Part shown: positions 55,925-64,000 of the stretch, piece by piece
Layout: each line of letters starts with the position of its first letter
How positions within the stretch are numbered: the stretch's first letter is position 1
Origin: Planctomycetota bacterium
GTDB taxonomy: Bacteria > Planctomycetota > UBA1135 > GCA-002686595
DNA: 64,000 nt
Reading direction: 5' to 3'
NCBI GenBank assembly: GCA_012959785.1
Contig: DUCM01000020.1
Location: 1 to 64,000, forward strand
Translations under genes and position numbers: made by a program
Notes under the pieces: model-generated
Databases searched by the model: none
Told to the model about the DNA's origin: nothing
What the model saw: the letters and a program-made list of their open reading frames with translations, nothing else

Positions 55925-57628
55925 ATGGTTCGCACCCGGCCCGCCCCGGCCATCCGGCTATTCCTGTTGCTGTGTGCCCTGGCCGCGGTACCGGCGGCGC
56001 TCTCCGCACAAGGCGTCCTGCCCCACTCGCGGGTGCTTGTCGAGCTCTCGCCCCAAGGCCTCTGGCTCACCCGGGAGACAGCCCTGCGAGAACCTGCCAG
56101 GGCCCTGCAGTTCCAGACCCAGACCAAGCCGCCCCCCGGTCTGCGCTGGCGCATCGAAAGTGACGGCTCGTGGATCGCCGAAGCGATCGGCCTCGGCACC
56201 CATGGCAGCCTGGTTTTCGTGGAACGGGGCGCCTACCTGAACAACGCGGAGCTCTACTCTTGTTTCGAAGCTGGCGCTCCCACAACAATCTGGCAGGACT
56301 CGCAACTCGTCTTCAACTTTGCGCGGCAAGTTTGCTCATCGGAATCGGGTGCGGTGCACCTGGCCCTGCACCAGGAGTACAGCGGCCCAACGCAGCTCCT
56401 ACGACGAGCCGTCCTGCGCAAGTACTCAAACTTCCCCGGCGGCGCAGCGGACTGGAGCTTCAGCTCCCCGATCCTCACGAGCAGCGAAGAGCACACGGCC
56501 TGCGCTCTCTCGGCCGATGGCCAGACCTCTGTACTGCTGACCTATTCGAGCGCAACCCTTGAGACCTGGGTGACCGTCATGGGTCCGGCCTCGGCCGCAC
56601 CCCTCTCCAACTTCGCCGTGGCCACCCTCGGTGCGCCCCTGGCCTTCGACCTCTCCAGCGACGGCAGCACCCTGGCGCTGACCTCCAACTTGAGATTGGT
56701 GGTCCTCGATATCGCTGCGGGAGCAGTGATCCACGATAGCCTCCTGTTGAACACGCCACAGTTCGGCGCTCTCGCACTCTCCGGCGATGGCAGCCTCCTG
56801 GCCACCGGCACCCTTGGACGCTTCGCCCTCTGGAGGCGCGCATCCTCCGGCGGCTACAACGAAATCTACGGCCACAGCCTGCCGCCAGCGGCCTACTGCC
56901 GTCGGATAAGAATCTCGCAAGCCGGCCTGAGTCTCTTCGCGGGTATCAACTGCCAGGACGATCCGAACGCCGCTCGCTTGATCTCCATCGACATCCCATC
57001 GCGCCAGGTGCTCTTCGATAGGACCCTGGGGGGATCGGGCACGGACCTGAATCTCTTCGCACAACTCGAGTGTTCGCGGGACGGTGCGCTCGTGGCCGCT
57101 GGCCTGTGGGGCGACAGTGCCGGTCTCGTGCCTCAAGTACTCGTCCTGCGCCGCGACTCCCCTCACCCGATCCTGGCCGACCTGTTGCCGGGATCGGTGA
57201 CCTGCCTCGACTTTTCGGCCGATGGGACGCATCTCGCCGTGGCCTCCAAGGGCACCCACGCCATGCAGTGGGGTGGCGCAGGCTCGCTTTCGCTGTACCG
57301 CGTGGGGCAGGCCGAACTGACCCTCAGCGGCCGGGCTCGACCCGGGGCACGGATGCGTATCGAGCACCATATAAGACCGGGCTCACGCAGCCTGGTGCTG
57401 GTGGCGAGGGCCCTCAGCCCTGGCCCTGGTAGCAACGGCCTGGTCCTCGATCCCGCGACCCTGTGGTCCCTGCCCCTCGAACTGGCCGGGCTGGATGGGG
57501 TGGCTGTTAGCGAGCTCAAGCTACCCCAAGACCCCGCCCTGTGGGGCTCGAGCTACTTCATCCAGGCCGTGGATCTGACCTTGGGGCGCCTCTCGGCGAA
57601 CTGGATCGAGCTCCCGATCTTGCCCTAA
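55925..57628 (+). CDS. secreted beta-propeller-like protein, copy 1
   Basis: The 567-residue protein has a signal peptide (LFLLLCALAAVPAALSAQ). Repeats of the WD40/YVTN kind (ALSADGQTSVLL, ALSGDGSLLATG, DFSADGTHLAVAS, with SRDGALVAAGLWGD) suggest a six- or seven-bladed propeller, followed by a small C-terminal beta domain ending in IELPILP. It is a diverged paralogue of the next gene (shared blocks IESDGSWIAEAIGLG, FNFARQVCSSE, FGALALSGDGS). The role is unknown; likely extracellular. Confidence 0.8.
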   Translation: MVRTRPAPAIRLFLLLCALAAVPAALSAQGVLPHSRVLVELSPQGLWLTRETALREPARALQFQTQTKPPPGLRWRIESDGSWIAEAIGLGTHGSLVFVERGAYLNNAELYSCFEAGAPTTIWQDSQLVFNFARQVCSSESGAVHLALHQEYSGPTQLLRRAVLRKYSNFPGGAADWSFSSPILTSSEEHTACALSADGQTSVLLTYSSATLETWVTVMGPASAAPLSNFAVATLGAPLAFDLSSDGSTLALTSNLRLVVLDIAAGAVIHDSLLLNTPQFGALALSGDGSLLATGTLGRFALWRRASSGGYNEIYGHSLPPAAYCRRIRISQAGLSLFAGINCQDDPNAARLISIDIPSRQVLFDRTLGGSGTDLNLFAQLECSRDGALVAAGLWGDSAGLVPQVLVLRRDSPHPILADLLPGSVTCLDFSADGTHLAVASKGTHAMQWGGAGSLSLYRVGQAELTLSGRARPGARMRIEHHIRPGSRSLVLVARALSPGPGSNGLVLDPATLWSLPLELAGLDGVAVSELKLPQDPALWGSSYFIQAVDLTLGRLSANWIELPILP

Positions 57629-57812
57629 GTCGCCTTCAGGGAGGCCAGACTCCCGCCAAAGGGCCAAGAGCGTGGGGCATTCCCTAGGAAGTCGCATTTT
57701 TGGGCTTTTGTCTCCCGAGGTCCCACCTCGGCACCCGAAGTTGTTCCCCATCGGGGTCGGTTCGTGGCTGGCTCGATCGCTTGTCATCACTTGGGATTGA
57801 ACGGGATTGAAC

Positions 57813-59432
57813 ATGAGACGCATCGAATCAGGGAAAAAACAAGACGCCACCACTCGCACCCTCAGCCTGACCTGGCTATGCGCCTGTCTGGGGCTCTCTG
57901 GAACGACTCTGGCGCAAACCCTAGAGCCTACCTGGAGCTTCGACAGCGACGGATCCTGGATCGCGGACACGGTCTCCCTGGGCGACCGCGGCGCCCAGGT
58001 CTTCTCCGAGGTCGGTGCCTATGTCAACTCGCGGGTCCTGTTCTCCAGCGGCGACAGCGGAGTCGCGACGGCCATCTGGAGCGATGCCCAACTTGGCTTC
58101 AACTTCCATCGGCAAGTTGCCTCCTCCGCCGACAGCAATGTCCACGCCTCCATGCACCAGGCGTTTGTGGACGCCAACATGAGTTGGAAGCGGGCCGTGC
58201 TCTTCAAGTACTCCTCGGATAGGTCCGTGCCCGACTGGAGCTTCGAGTTCCCAGGGCTGATCGTCAACCACTCGCATAGCAAGGTCGCGGTCTCCGCCGA
58301 CGGCTCACGCATCGTTGGCGCAGTTTACGATTCCGCTGCTCTCGCCACCCATGTGGCCGTTTTCGGCGAGCAGAGCAGCACGCCCCTCTATTCCCATCAG
58401 GTCAGCACCTTCGGGGCCTTCGAAAGCTTCGTCCTCTCGGCGGATGGCAAGCGGGCCGCCTTCAGATCGACCATGAAGCTCGTGATCTTCAACCTCGAGA
58501 GCGGCGTCCTGGAACACGAGGAGTATCTCCTCAACAGCACCTTCTACGGAGCCCTGGCCCTCTCGGCCGACGGTTCTACCCTGGCCATGGGTACCGGCAA
58601 TGAGGTCCTGGCCTACCAACTCGAAGAGGGCGGTGGCAACAACTACGCCAAGATCCTCAGCGAGCCCCTCGGCGCGGGCAACTTCGCCACGCGGCTGGGG
58701 CTCTCAGGCAACGGCCAGGCGCTCTACTGGTCGGTCAATAATTTCAGCACGCCGTCTCGCATCGAATTGCATGGTTTCGATCTATTGAGCGGTGCCACCC
58801 TCATCGACTATCAGAATCCAGGTAGCGGCTCCTACTTGAACCTCGCGGAAGGCCTCGAGGTCTCAGGCGACGGGCAGCGCATCGCCCTGGGACTCTGGGG
58901 TGACGAAAACGACCAGGTGCCGGAACTGCTCCTGTTCCAAGCCGGCAACAATACGCCTCTTGCGAGCTTTGCCACCGGGGGCTCGATCTCGGCCCTCGAC
59001 ATGTCGCCTTCGGGAAGCCATGTGGTGATCGCCGCACGAGGAGCCCACGCCACCCAGTTCGGCGGCGGTGGCTCGCTCATGCTCTTCGAAGTCCCGGGCG
59101 TTGGAGTGAGCTTCCAGGGCGTGCCGCGCCAGGGAGCTACCATCACCCTCTCCCAGGCCCAGAGCGGCAGCAACATCGCACGCATGTTGCGCTCCAATAG
59201 CCTGGAAGCCACCCCATCCTTCTTCCCTTCGGTGGGCCTCCTGTACCTCGAGCGCGCCGCGCTCACCTGGTTGCCCCAGGGCTCGCAAAATTCCCAAGGC
59301 CAACTGGAGACCCAGTTCGACCTCGGGAGCTCCGCGGCCCAAGGCTTGGGAGACAGCATCTACTTTCAGGGGGTGGGCCTCGCGCCGCGTAGCCTCTCGG
59401 AGAACTACCTCAAGATCACGATCTTGCCCTGA
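57813..59432 (+). CDS. secreted beta-propeller-like protein, copy 2
   Basis: The 539-residue protein from the ATG at 57813 has a signal peptide (LTWLCACLGLSGTTLAQ). It begins the mature part with WSFDSDGSWIADTVSLGDRG and shows propeller blades AVSADGSRIVGAV, VLSADGKRAAF, ALSADGSTLAMG, GLSGNGQALYW, EVSGDGQRIALGLWGD and DMSPSGSHVVIAARG. It ends in LKITILP, like the neighbour. The start lies in a short direct repeat (GGGATTGAAC), and there is no clear ribosome-binding site. Confidence 0.8.
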   Translation: MRRIESGKKQDATTRTLSLTWLCACLGLSGTTLAQTLEPTWSFDSDGSWIADTVSLGDRGAQVFSEVGAYVNSRVLFSSGDSGVATAIWSDAQLGFNFHRQVASSADSNVHASMHQAFVDANMSWKRAVLFKYSSDRSVPDWSFEFPGLIVNHSHSKVAVSADGSRIVGAVYDSAALATHVAVFGEQSSTPLYSHQVSTFGAFESFVLSADGKRAAFRSTMKLVIFNLESGVLEHEEYLLNSTFYGALALSADGSTLAMGTGNEVLAYQLEEGGGNNYAKILSEPLGAGNFATRLGLSGNGQALYWSVNNFSTPSRIELHGFDLLSGATLIDYQNPGSGSYLNLAEGLEVSGDGQRIALGLWGDENDQVPELLLFQAGNNTPLASFATGGSISALDMSPSGSHVVIAARGAHATQFGGGGSLMLFEVPGVGVSFQGVPRQGATITLSQAQSGSNIARMLRSNSLEATPSFFPSVGLLYLERAALTWLPQGSQNSQGQLETQFDLGSSAAQGLGDSIYFQGVGLAPRSLSENYLKITILP

Positions 59433-59849
59433 GGCCTCAATCCAGCAGACCCTGCGGCCTCAGCCCAAAAAGACGCCGCCCCGCAGGCCGTTTGGCCTCC
59501 GGGGCGGCAAGCTCACATAGTGACGACCTCGGCATCTCCTTCCAAACGCAGAGGAACCGACAGGGAGCGTCGATGGCTCCTGGTTAGGCAGCCAGCATGG
59601 TGACATACGGAGTGGAATGTCACCGACTTGGCTCGATAAACCCGTCACGCAGTGGGCTGTGAAGAGTCCCGGGGCGCAACGCGCGGGTGTGTTTGGAAAA
59701 TCTGCCTGCGCCAAACGCCCGCCGCAATTAGCAAACGGGGCCGCGAGGCTCGCGATTTCTCGTCTTCCATCCCCCACCAAGAAGTGAGGGATAGAACGGC
59801 AACACCCAGGCGTGCGTGGGGACTGTTCAGGATCCCCCCTGACAAGCTT
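59433..59849. other. intergenic stretch between convergent genes, 417 bases
   Basis: It contains the hairpin at 59475-59508 and the possible hairpin of the PEFDN gene at 59836-59856 (arms CCCCTGA and TCAGGGG, overlapping its stop codon). No gene is seen. Confidence 0.5.
59475..59508. terminator. hairpin terminator between convergent genes
   Basis: GCCGCCCC (59475-59482) pairs with GGGGCGGC (59501-59508), and AGGCC with GGCCT inside, separated by a two-base mismatch and a GTTT loop. It is 42 bases past the propeller gene stop. Confidence 0.6.
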
Positions 59850-60869
59850 TCAGGGGCCGCAGTTCACATCAATGATGTCGCCAAGGTTGCTGCGGGGCAG
59901 GAACTCACCGTTGGTGCGAGTACCCTTCTCGAAAGGTAGGTCCGCCGCACCGAGACTCGGGTTACCGTTGACGCGCTCGACGAGCACGGCGTACACCGCG
60001 GGGTCCACGATGGTCGTGTTGTGTGAATTGGCCTGGGCTCCCTCAATGTGGATCCAGCCGGTCTCCATTGTCGGCGCTCCGATCATTTCCAGCGGGTCGT
60101 GGTTGGTCCACATAGCCAGGAACTCGTTGTCGAAAATGCCCGAGATGTCGAGCAGGGAGATCTGCTCCCAGCAATTGAAGGTGTGCTCGCTGGAAAAGAT
60201 CTCCTCGTTGTCGTTGAAGATCAGGAAGTCCACCGTGGTGTCAAAAGCGGTGCCACCCGAGAGGGCGATCATGATCAATTCGCTTTGGAAATTTCCGCCC
60301 TGACCGAGAAAACGGGGAATCAGGATCTCCGCCGGGTTGGCTCCGTACTCGCAGCCATCCATGTCCCGGAAACCATCGCCATCGAGGTCGGTGGTGCCCA
60401 TGTTGGGCAAGCCAACATACGATACGGGGTTGATCGAGTACTCAAGGACCGCTATACCATCGACGGTCATGACATTGCCCGTGAGGTAGTTGTGGCTGAT
60501 GGGATCGAAGGGAGTCACGGTGTCCTTGGTGAAGACATAGAGGTAACCCTGGCTCTGATTGGGGTTGTGGATGTTGGTCAGCAGCGTGATCGTGTCCGCC
60601 GGAGTCATGATCTCGGATCGGTTTTGCTCTCCACAGCCGAGGTCTTGACCGTTCCGGCCGAACTTTCCAATGTAGATGAACTCGACCCCGATGTCGGATG
60701 CTCCAACCTTCAGGTCGGCGTTGGTGACCGTAACCACGGTGATCGCTCCGGTACGGTTGTCGAATTCGGGATAAAGCAGCAGGCTACCGGCGTTGCGGCC
60801 ATCCGATGCCAGGGCGCTTCCAGCGAGGCCAGCAAGCACAAGCGCTGTGGCGATATTGCGGTGAATCAT
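59850..60869 (-). CDS. secreted PEFDN-family protein, copy 2
   Basis: The 339-residue protein starts at the ATG at 60869, 7 bases after AGGAA. The signal peptide is followed by the family's first motif, GRNAGSLLLYPEFDNR (about 23-38). Later blocks include SINPVSYVG, LIPRFLGQ, LIMIALSGG, DFLIFNDNEE and TFNCWEQISLL. Homologous to the C-terminal domain of the giant protein and to the gene at 62098-63072. The fold is unknown; the mature part is beta-rich and carries a few conserved cysteines. Confidence 0.82.
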   Translation of the reverse strand: MIHRNIATALVLAGLAGSALASDGRNAGSLLLYPEFDNRTGAITVVTVTNADLKVGASDIGVEFIYIGKFGRNGQDLGCGEQNRSEIMTPADTITLLTNIHNPNQSQGYLYVFTKDTVTPFDPISHNYLTGNVMTVDGIAVLEYSINPVSYVGLPNMGTTDLDGDGFRDMDGCEYGANPAEILIPRFLGQGGNFQSELIMIALSGGTAFDTTVDFLIFNDNEEIFSSEHTFNCWEQISLLDISGIFDNEFLAMWTNHDPLEMIGAPTMETGWIHIEGAQANSHNTTIVDPAVYAVLVERVNGNPSLGAADLPFEKGTRTNGEFLPRSNLGDIIDVNCGP

Positions 60870-61321
60870 GTTGTTGTTCCTATTTGGGTGGCTACTCCTC
60901 CTGGGAAATCCGCGGTCCACCCCGCCCTGAATCTCCCCCGTGAGTCCCCCGGCTCCGGCCCTCTTCTCTCTCCGAGTGCCTCCTCCCTCGAAGCACAGCG
61001 CGGTGCTCTTCCTTTCGGGTGTGGGCAGCGGAAATCGGCCATGTGAGCGACTCGCGGCTGCGGCATATTGTTGCCAACAGGGCCATGTAGGCACGGATCG
61101 ACGAGAAATGCAACACCCCTTTCAGCATTGCCGCCGTCCTGCCATACCGCAACCCGGACACGCGCCCTGGATTAGGATGCTGCATAGCGCTTGTGGCTCT
61201 CCGCGGCCTACGGCCACTCCGGGAAGGAGCGCGGCAAAAGCCAGGATGCAGGGCGAAAAGGCCGTGCCTGCGGCCTATTGCGATCCGGAGCGGCCTATTT
61301 TGGAACCGACGACGAGCGGCA
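60870..61321. other. leader region of PEFDN copy 2, 452 bases
   Basis: It contains stretches shared with the region upstream of PEFDN copy 3: a 22-base identical element (60905-60926) and GTCGCTCACATGGCC on the minus strand (61037-61051; one mismatch to copy 3). No gene is seen here. Confidence 0.55.
60905..60926 (-). promoter_or_regulatory. conserved 22-base leader element, copy 2
   Basis: The 22 bases are identical to 63107-63128 upstream of the paralogue; the core is GGTGGACCGCGGATTTC on the minus strand. It ends about 36 bases before the start codon in both. The position suggests an untranslated-leader element or operator retained after duplication, and it contains the CCGCGG palindrome. 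Confidence 0.55.
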
Positions 61322-61879
61322 TCAGCCCGGGAGGTCGGGGTGCATGGCCAGGAACTCCCGGCGGCGCTGGGCGGTCTGCCAGGACCAGCGGCCCTCGTGC
61401 CAGAACCAGGTCTCGATGATGTCCATCGTTTGACTGGGGTCGGGGTCCTGTGGAATCTGGGGATGGGTCGGCTTCCACACAACCTTCAGGCCGTAGAAGG
61501 CTTGGTCGCCATCCGCGCCGATCAAGACGGGCACTGAGGGATCACGGTACTTGTGGTAATCCTTGCCGTCGATATAGGCCCCCAGGCTCTGGGCTTGCTT
61601 GCGGCCAGGCGCCAAGAAGTCGTAGGCCTCAATCCAATCCCCGACCACGATGGCGTCCCAGCGGGCCTGGATCCTCCCGGAAAGCCCGGTGAGATCGGGC
61701 TCTCGGAGCACGGGGGCGGCCTCGAAAACGGTGGGGTTCCGAGGAGGCGGGAGCGCCTCGGTGGGAGGCCTGTGGCAGGAGGAATGAGCAGCCGCCAAGC
61801 TGGCCGCGAGTATCGAGAGAGCTCTTGCAAAGCCACTGCAGAGAGGCGCGGGAGCGTTGTGACGGGACGAGTTTTTCAT
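61322..61879 (-). CDS. small exported protein, copy A of the cassette
   Basis: The 185-residue protein from the ATG at 61879 (MKNSSRHNAPAPLC) has a hydrophobic export segment (LSILAASLAAAHSSC, a possible lipobox-like end). Its mature part (DWIEAYDFLAPGRKQAQSLG, DGKDYHKYRDPSVPVLIGAD, IIETWFWHEGRWSWQTAQRR) is about half identical to the gene at the right edge. The Trp-rich end and the charged 'DYHKYRDPS' loop are shared. It lies between PEFDN copies 3 and 2 on the same strand. No family is recognised. Confidence 0.75.
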   Translation of the reverse strand: MKNSSRHNAPAPLCSGFARALSILAASLAAAHSSCHRPPTEALPPPRNPTVFEAAPVLREPDLTGLSGRIQARWDAIVVGDWIEAYDFLAPGRKQAQSLGAYIDGKDYHKYRDPSVPVLIGADGDQAFYGLKVVWKPTHPQIPQDPDPSQTMDIIETWFWHEGRWSWQTAQRRREFLAMHPDLPG

Positions 61880-62034
61880 GGTGTGGTCGTGGTTGGGATC
61901 CTCACGGTCTAGATTCATCCCGATCTACGCAGCGCTCCGAGGCCTGTGAGTCGCGGAGCCCAAGACCGCCGCCCAAATAGAGCCCCCCCCCCTCTCTATC
62001 CCACCCAGGGATGCAAGCAATCGAAGAGGCAAAG

Positions 62035-62069
62035 AGAGAGCCAGGGGCCTTGCAGGCCCCTGGCTCTCT
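62035..62069 (-). terminator. intrinsic terminator of PEFDN copy 3
   Basis: A perfect 16-base stem with a 3-base loop (arms 62035-62050 and 62054-62069) lies 28 bases past the stop on the minus strand, followed by CTCTTTGCCTCTT, moderately T-rich. This is the clearest terminator in the window. Confidence 0.75.
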
Positions 62070-62097
62070 TGACGATATTCGACGGGTCCCTGCTGCC

Positions 62098-63072
62098 TTA
62101 GAAACTGCCGTCCAGGTTGCGGGCGAGGAGCTTGCCGTTGGCGTTGGAGCCAACCTCGAAGGGCAGGTCGGAGGCACCCTTATTGCCGAGGCGTTCGACG
62201 AGGACTCCGTAGACTGCGGGGTCCATGATCGTTGTGCTCGAGGAACTGGCCTGGGCGCCTGTCATGCGGAACCAACCCGTCTCATACGTGTCAGCCCCGA
62301 GGATTTCGCCAGGGTCATCATTGGTCCAGTTAGCAAGATAGTCGTTGGTGAAAATGGCGCTAATTTCCTCGAGGTACACCCGGTCCCAGCAGTAGAAGTC
62401 GTGTTCTGCGGAGAACTCCTCCTCGTTGTCGTTGTAGATCAAGAAGTCCACCTTGGTGTCAAAGGCCGCGCCACCGGTGAGGCCAATGAGGATCAGCTCG
62501 CTCCTAATACTCTTGGTCTGGCCGAAGAAACGCGGGACGAGGATCTCGTCGGCGCTAGTCTCGTACTCGGTGCCGTCCAGGTCACGGAGCCCGTTGCCGT
62601 TGGTATCGCCCGACGCCATGGCCACATACGCCACGGGGTTGATCGAGTACTCGAACGATGCGAGGCCTTCGACGGTCAGGGTGTTGCCGATCAGGTAGTC
62701 GTGATCGATCGGGCTGTTGATGCCGTCACGGGCGAATACATACAGGTAGCCCTGCTCGTGCTGGGGGTTATGGAAGTAGGTGAGCAGAGTCAGCGTATCG
62801 TTGGCCGTGAGGGTCTCGGTACGGTTGAACTCTTCGCAGTCGATGTCGTAGTTGCGGGGATCGGGGCCGTAGCGACCGATGTAGACGAACTCGACATCAA
62901 CATCGCCGCCAGCGGCGTCGGTGTTGGTGACGGTCACGACTGTGACACAGCCCATGCTGTTATCGAACTCGGGGAAGAGCAAGAGGCTGCCCGCGTTGCG
63001 GCCGTCCACGGCCAGCACGCTGCCAGCCAGGCCAGCCAGCGCGAGGAGGGTGGCGATTCTGCGGTAAATCAT
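62098..63072 (-). CDS. secreted PEFDN-family protein, copy 3
   Basis: The 324-residue protein starts at the ATG at 63072 (MIYRRIATLLALAGLAGS), with AGGAA about 9 bases upstream. It has the motif GRNAGSLLLFPEFDN, then VTVVTVTNTDA, YEYSINPVAY-like SINPVAYVAM, LVPRFFGQ, LILIGLTGG, DFLIYNDNEEEF and FYCWDRVYLEE. Homologous to copy 2 and to the giant protein's last 303 residues. Probably extracellular; function unknown. Confidence 0.83.
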   Translation of the reverse strand: MIYRRIATLLALAGLAGSVLAVDGRNAGSLLLFPEFDNSMGCVTVVTVTNTDAAGGDVDVEFVYIGRYGPDPRNYDIDCEEFNRTETLTANDTLTLLTYFHNPQHEQGYLYVFARDGINSPIDHDYLIGNTLTVEGLASFEYSINPVAYVAMASGDTNGNGLRDLDGTEYETSADEILVPRFFGQTKSIRSELILIGLTGGAAFDTKVDFLIYNDNEEEFSAEHDFYCWDRVYLEEISAIFTNDYLANWTNDDPGEILGADTYETGWFRMTGAQASSSSTTIMDPAVYGVLVERLGNKGASDLPFEVGSNANGKLLARNLDGSF

Positions 63073-63106
63073 GGTGTGTGTTCCTAAGGGCGGTATCTGG
63101 TCAAAA

Positions 63107-63128
63107 GAAATCCGCGGTCCACCCCGCC
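63107..63128 (-). promoter_or_regulatory. conserved 22-base leader element, copy 3
   Basis: Identical in sequence to 60905-60926 and at the same distance from the start codon (35 versus 36 bases). See the finding on the duplicated leader. Confidence 0.55.
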
Positions 63129-63313
63129 TCGGACCTCTAATTCGGCCCGCCGAACCTGGCTCCTCAACTTCCACGCGCCCTGCCGATCGAAATCGGCCCG
63201 TTGCTGCACAGCGAACTGAGGCCAGCAAACCAGAGCATGAAACAATAGGGCCAGGTGAGCGACCCAGGATTACGGCAGATGCTTGCCGACTGGGAAGAGC
63301 AAGCCATGAAGTA

Positions 63314-63341
63314 CCTGTAGAGTCAACCCTGTAGAATCAAC
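63314..63341. repeat. two tandem 14-base repeats
   Basis: CCTGTAGAGTCAAC (63314-63327) is followed directly by CCTGTAGAATCAAC (63328-63341), with a T7 run after it. On the minus strand each copy carries TTGA(C/T)T, a -35-like box; it could be a regulator site for the cassette. Confidence 0.5.
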
Positions 63342-63533
63342 CTTTTTTTAGCTTGGCCCTCGCCGCGGAGTCGGGGCCGCGCCGAAACAAGGGAGAACTT
63401 TTCAACAGGATTCTCCAAGAGATTAGGATGCCCCAAAGAGCCGGCGGAGCTTCCCGGAGGGGCCCTCCTTTGAAGACCCACCGGGAACGCTTTCCTGCGC
63501 GGCGCGGCGCAGCCTACCGCACGACGCAGCGGC

Positions 63534-64000
63534 CTACTTCACCAGGTCCGGGTGCTTCTCAAGGAACTCGCGCTGGCGCTCGGTGCTGCTCCAGTACCAG
63601 GTTCCGTCCTGCCAGATCCAGGTCTCGATGATTTGCATCTCCTGGGTCAGGTCGTCGCCGATGTTGCTGGCGGCGAGTACCTGGGGGTGGTGCGTTTGCC
63701 ATAGAACCGAGAGTTCCAGGAAGGCCTGGGCGCCCTCGCTCCCGATCAAAACTGGCGTGGACGGGCTGCGGTACTCGTGGTGCTCCTTGCCCGCCAAGTA
63801 CGAAGCCAGGCTCTGGTGCTCCTTTATGGCCGGGTGAATAAAGTCGTAGGCCTGGATCCAGTCGGTGGCCACGATCATCTCCCAACGCGCCGCTGAGCGG
63901 CCGGCCACCTGATCCAGATCCGGCTCCGCGGCAGTTTCAGCCGCAACCGAGTTGTTGTCGGCCTCGGCGCTCGCGGGGCTTCCAGTTGGGGCGCTGAGTG
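63534..64000 (-). CDS. small exported protein, copy B of the cassette, cut by right edge
   Basis: About 155 residues are visible; the N-terminus lies beyond base 64000. The visible part starts LSAPTGSPASAEADNN. DWIQAYDFIHPAIKEHQSLA, YRSPSTPVLIGSEGAQAFL and WIWQDGTWYWSSTERQRE match copy A (61322-61879) along their length. It is the partner of PEFDN copy 3 as copy A is of copy 2. Confidence 0.72.
   Translation of the reverse strand, partial: LSAPTGSPASAEADNNSVAAETAAEPDLDQVAGRSAARWEMIVATDWIQAYDFIHPAIKEHQSLASYLAGKEHHEYRSPSTPVLIGSEGAQAFLELSVLWQTHHPQVLAASNIGDDLTQEMQIIETWIWQDGTWYWSSTERQREFLEKHPDLVK

Larger units (their letters stand above)
63073..63533. other. leader region of PEFDN copy 3, 461 bases
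   Basis: It holds the 22-base shared element (63107-63128), a GTCGCTCACCTGGCC block (63249-63263) and two adjacent 14-base repeats (63314-63341) followed by a T7 run. No gene is seen. Confidence 0.55.
59850..64000 (-). repeat. tandem duplication of a PEFDN plus small-protein cassette
   Basis: Along the minus strand the order is small protein B, PEFDN copy 3, small protein A, PEFDN copy 2. The two small proteins are paralogues (stops at 63534 and 61322, 2212 bases apart), as are the two PEFDN proteins (stops 62098 and 59850, 2248 bases apart). The leaders share a 22-base identity. The unit was probably duplicated as a block. Confidence 0.7.

Overview
The window is a 64 kb piece of a GC-rich bacterial chromosome. 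Several features point to a Planctomycetota-like organism, or a close relative in the PVC/Myxococcota sphere. They are a primary sigma factor with a Lys/Ala-rich linker and long spacer, an excisionase-type HTH protein carrying one C-terminal membrane anchor, a DUF1573 lipoprotein, many secreted proteins of unknown function, and large surface proteins built of cadherin-like repeats. This assignment is inference from gene content; no rRNA or other decisive marker is present.

From 1 to about 38.8 kb almost everything lies on the minus strand and is mostly housekeeping. In coordinate order: a TPR-like and sigma-region-4-like pair cut by the left edge; a membrane protein with two Sm-like repeats; selB with a divergent radical-SAM gene; a zinc-ribbon coiled-coil protein; rpoD and dnaG; ksgA with an FGE-like lipoprotein; an OmpA-type lipoprotein; two small envelope proteins; and two CNNM/CorC-type transporters. 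These transporters sit at the end of a type IV pilus/type II secretion set (two GspE/PilB ATPases, PilT, PilC and a sensor kinase). A DUF1573 lipoprotein follows. The plus-strand pair at 27.6-31.1 kb is a lipoprotein and pyruvate phosphate dikinase. Then, again on the minus strand, come a LOG-family hydrolase, an ECF sigma factor with a fused zinc-finger tail, a degenerate receiver/GGDEF protein, YebC, and ribosomal proteins S9 and L13. An FtsQ-like protein with two overlapping envelope genes follows.

From 39.0 to 50.4 kb the genes are on the plus strand: a Ski2-like helicase, an alpha/beta-hydrolase without the usual nucleophile, RecQ, a YceI protein, a membrane protein, and a tightly coupled three-gene molybdenum hydroxylase operon. 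The FAD subunit of that enzyme carries the four-cysteine insertion typical of 4-hydroxybenzoyl-CoA reductase.

From 50.5 kb to the right edge is an accessory surface-protein region. A 1581-residue secreted protein has nine cadherin-like repeats, and its C-terminal domain is the same as two separate secreted proteins further right (the 'PEFDN' family, named here from the motif). Those two are each paired with a small paralogous secreted protein, giving two tandem copies of a two-gene cassette about 2.2 kb apart, with related leaders. Between them and the giant gene lie two paralogous secreted beta-propeller-like proteins. Adjacent genes often overlap by four bases (ATGA or GTGA), so start codons were frequently chosen from that pattern.

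No tRNA, rRNA, CRISPR array or insertion sequence was recognised.
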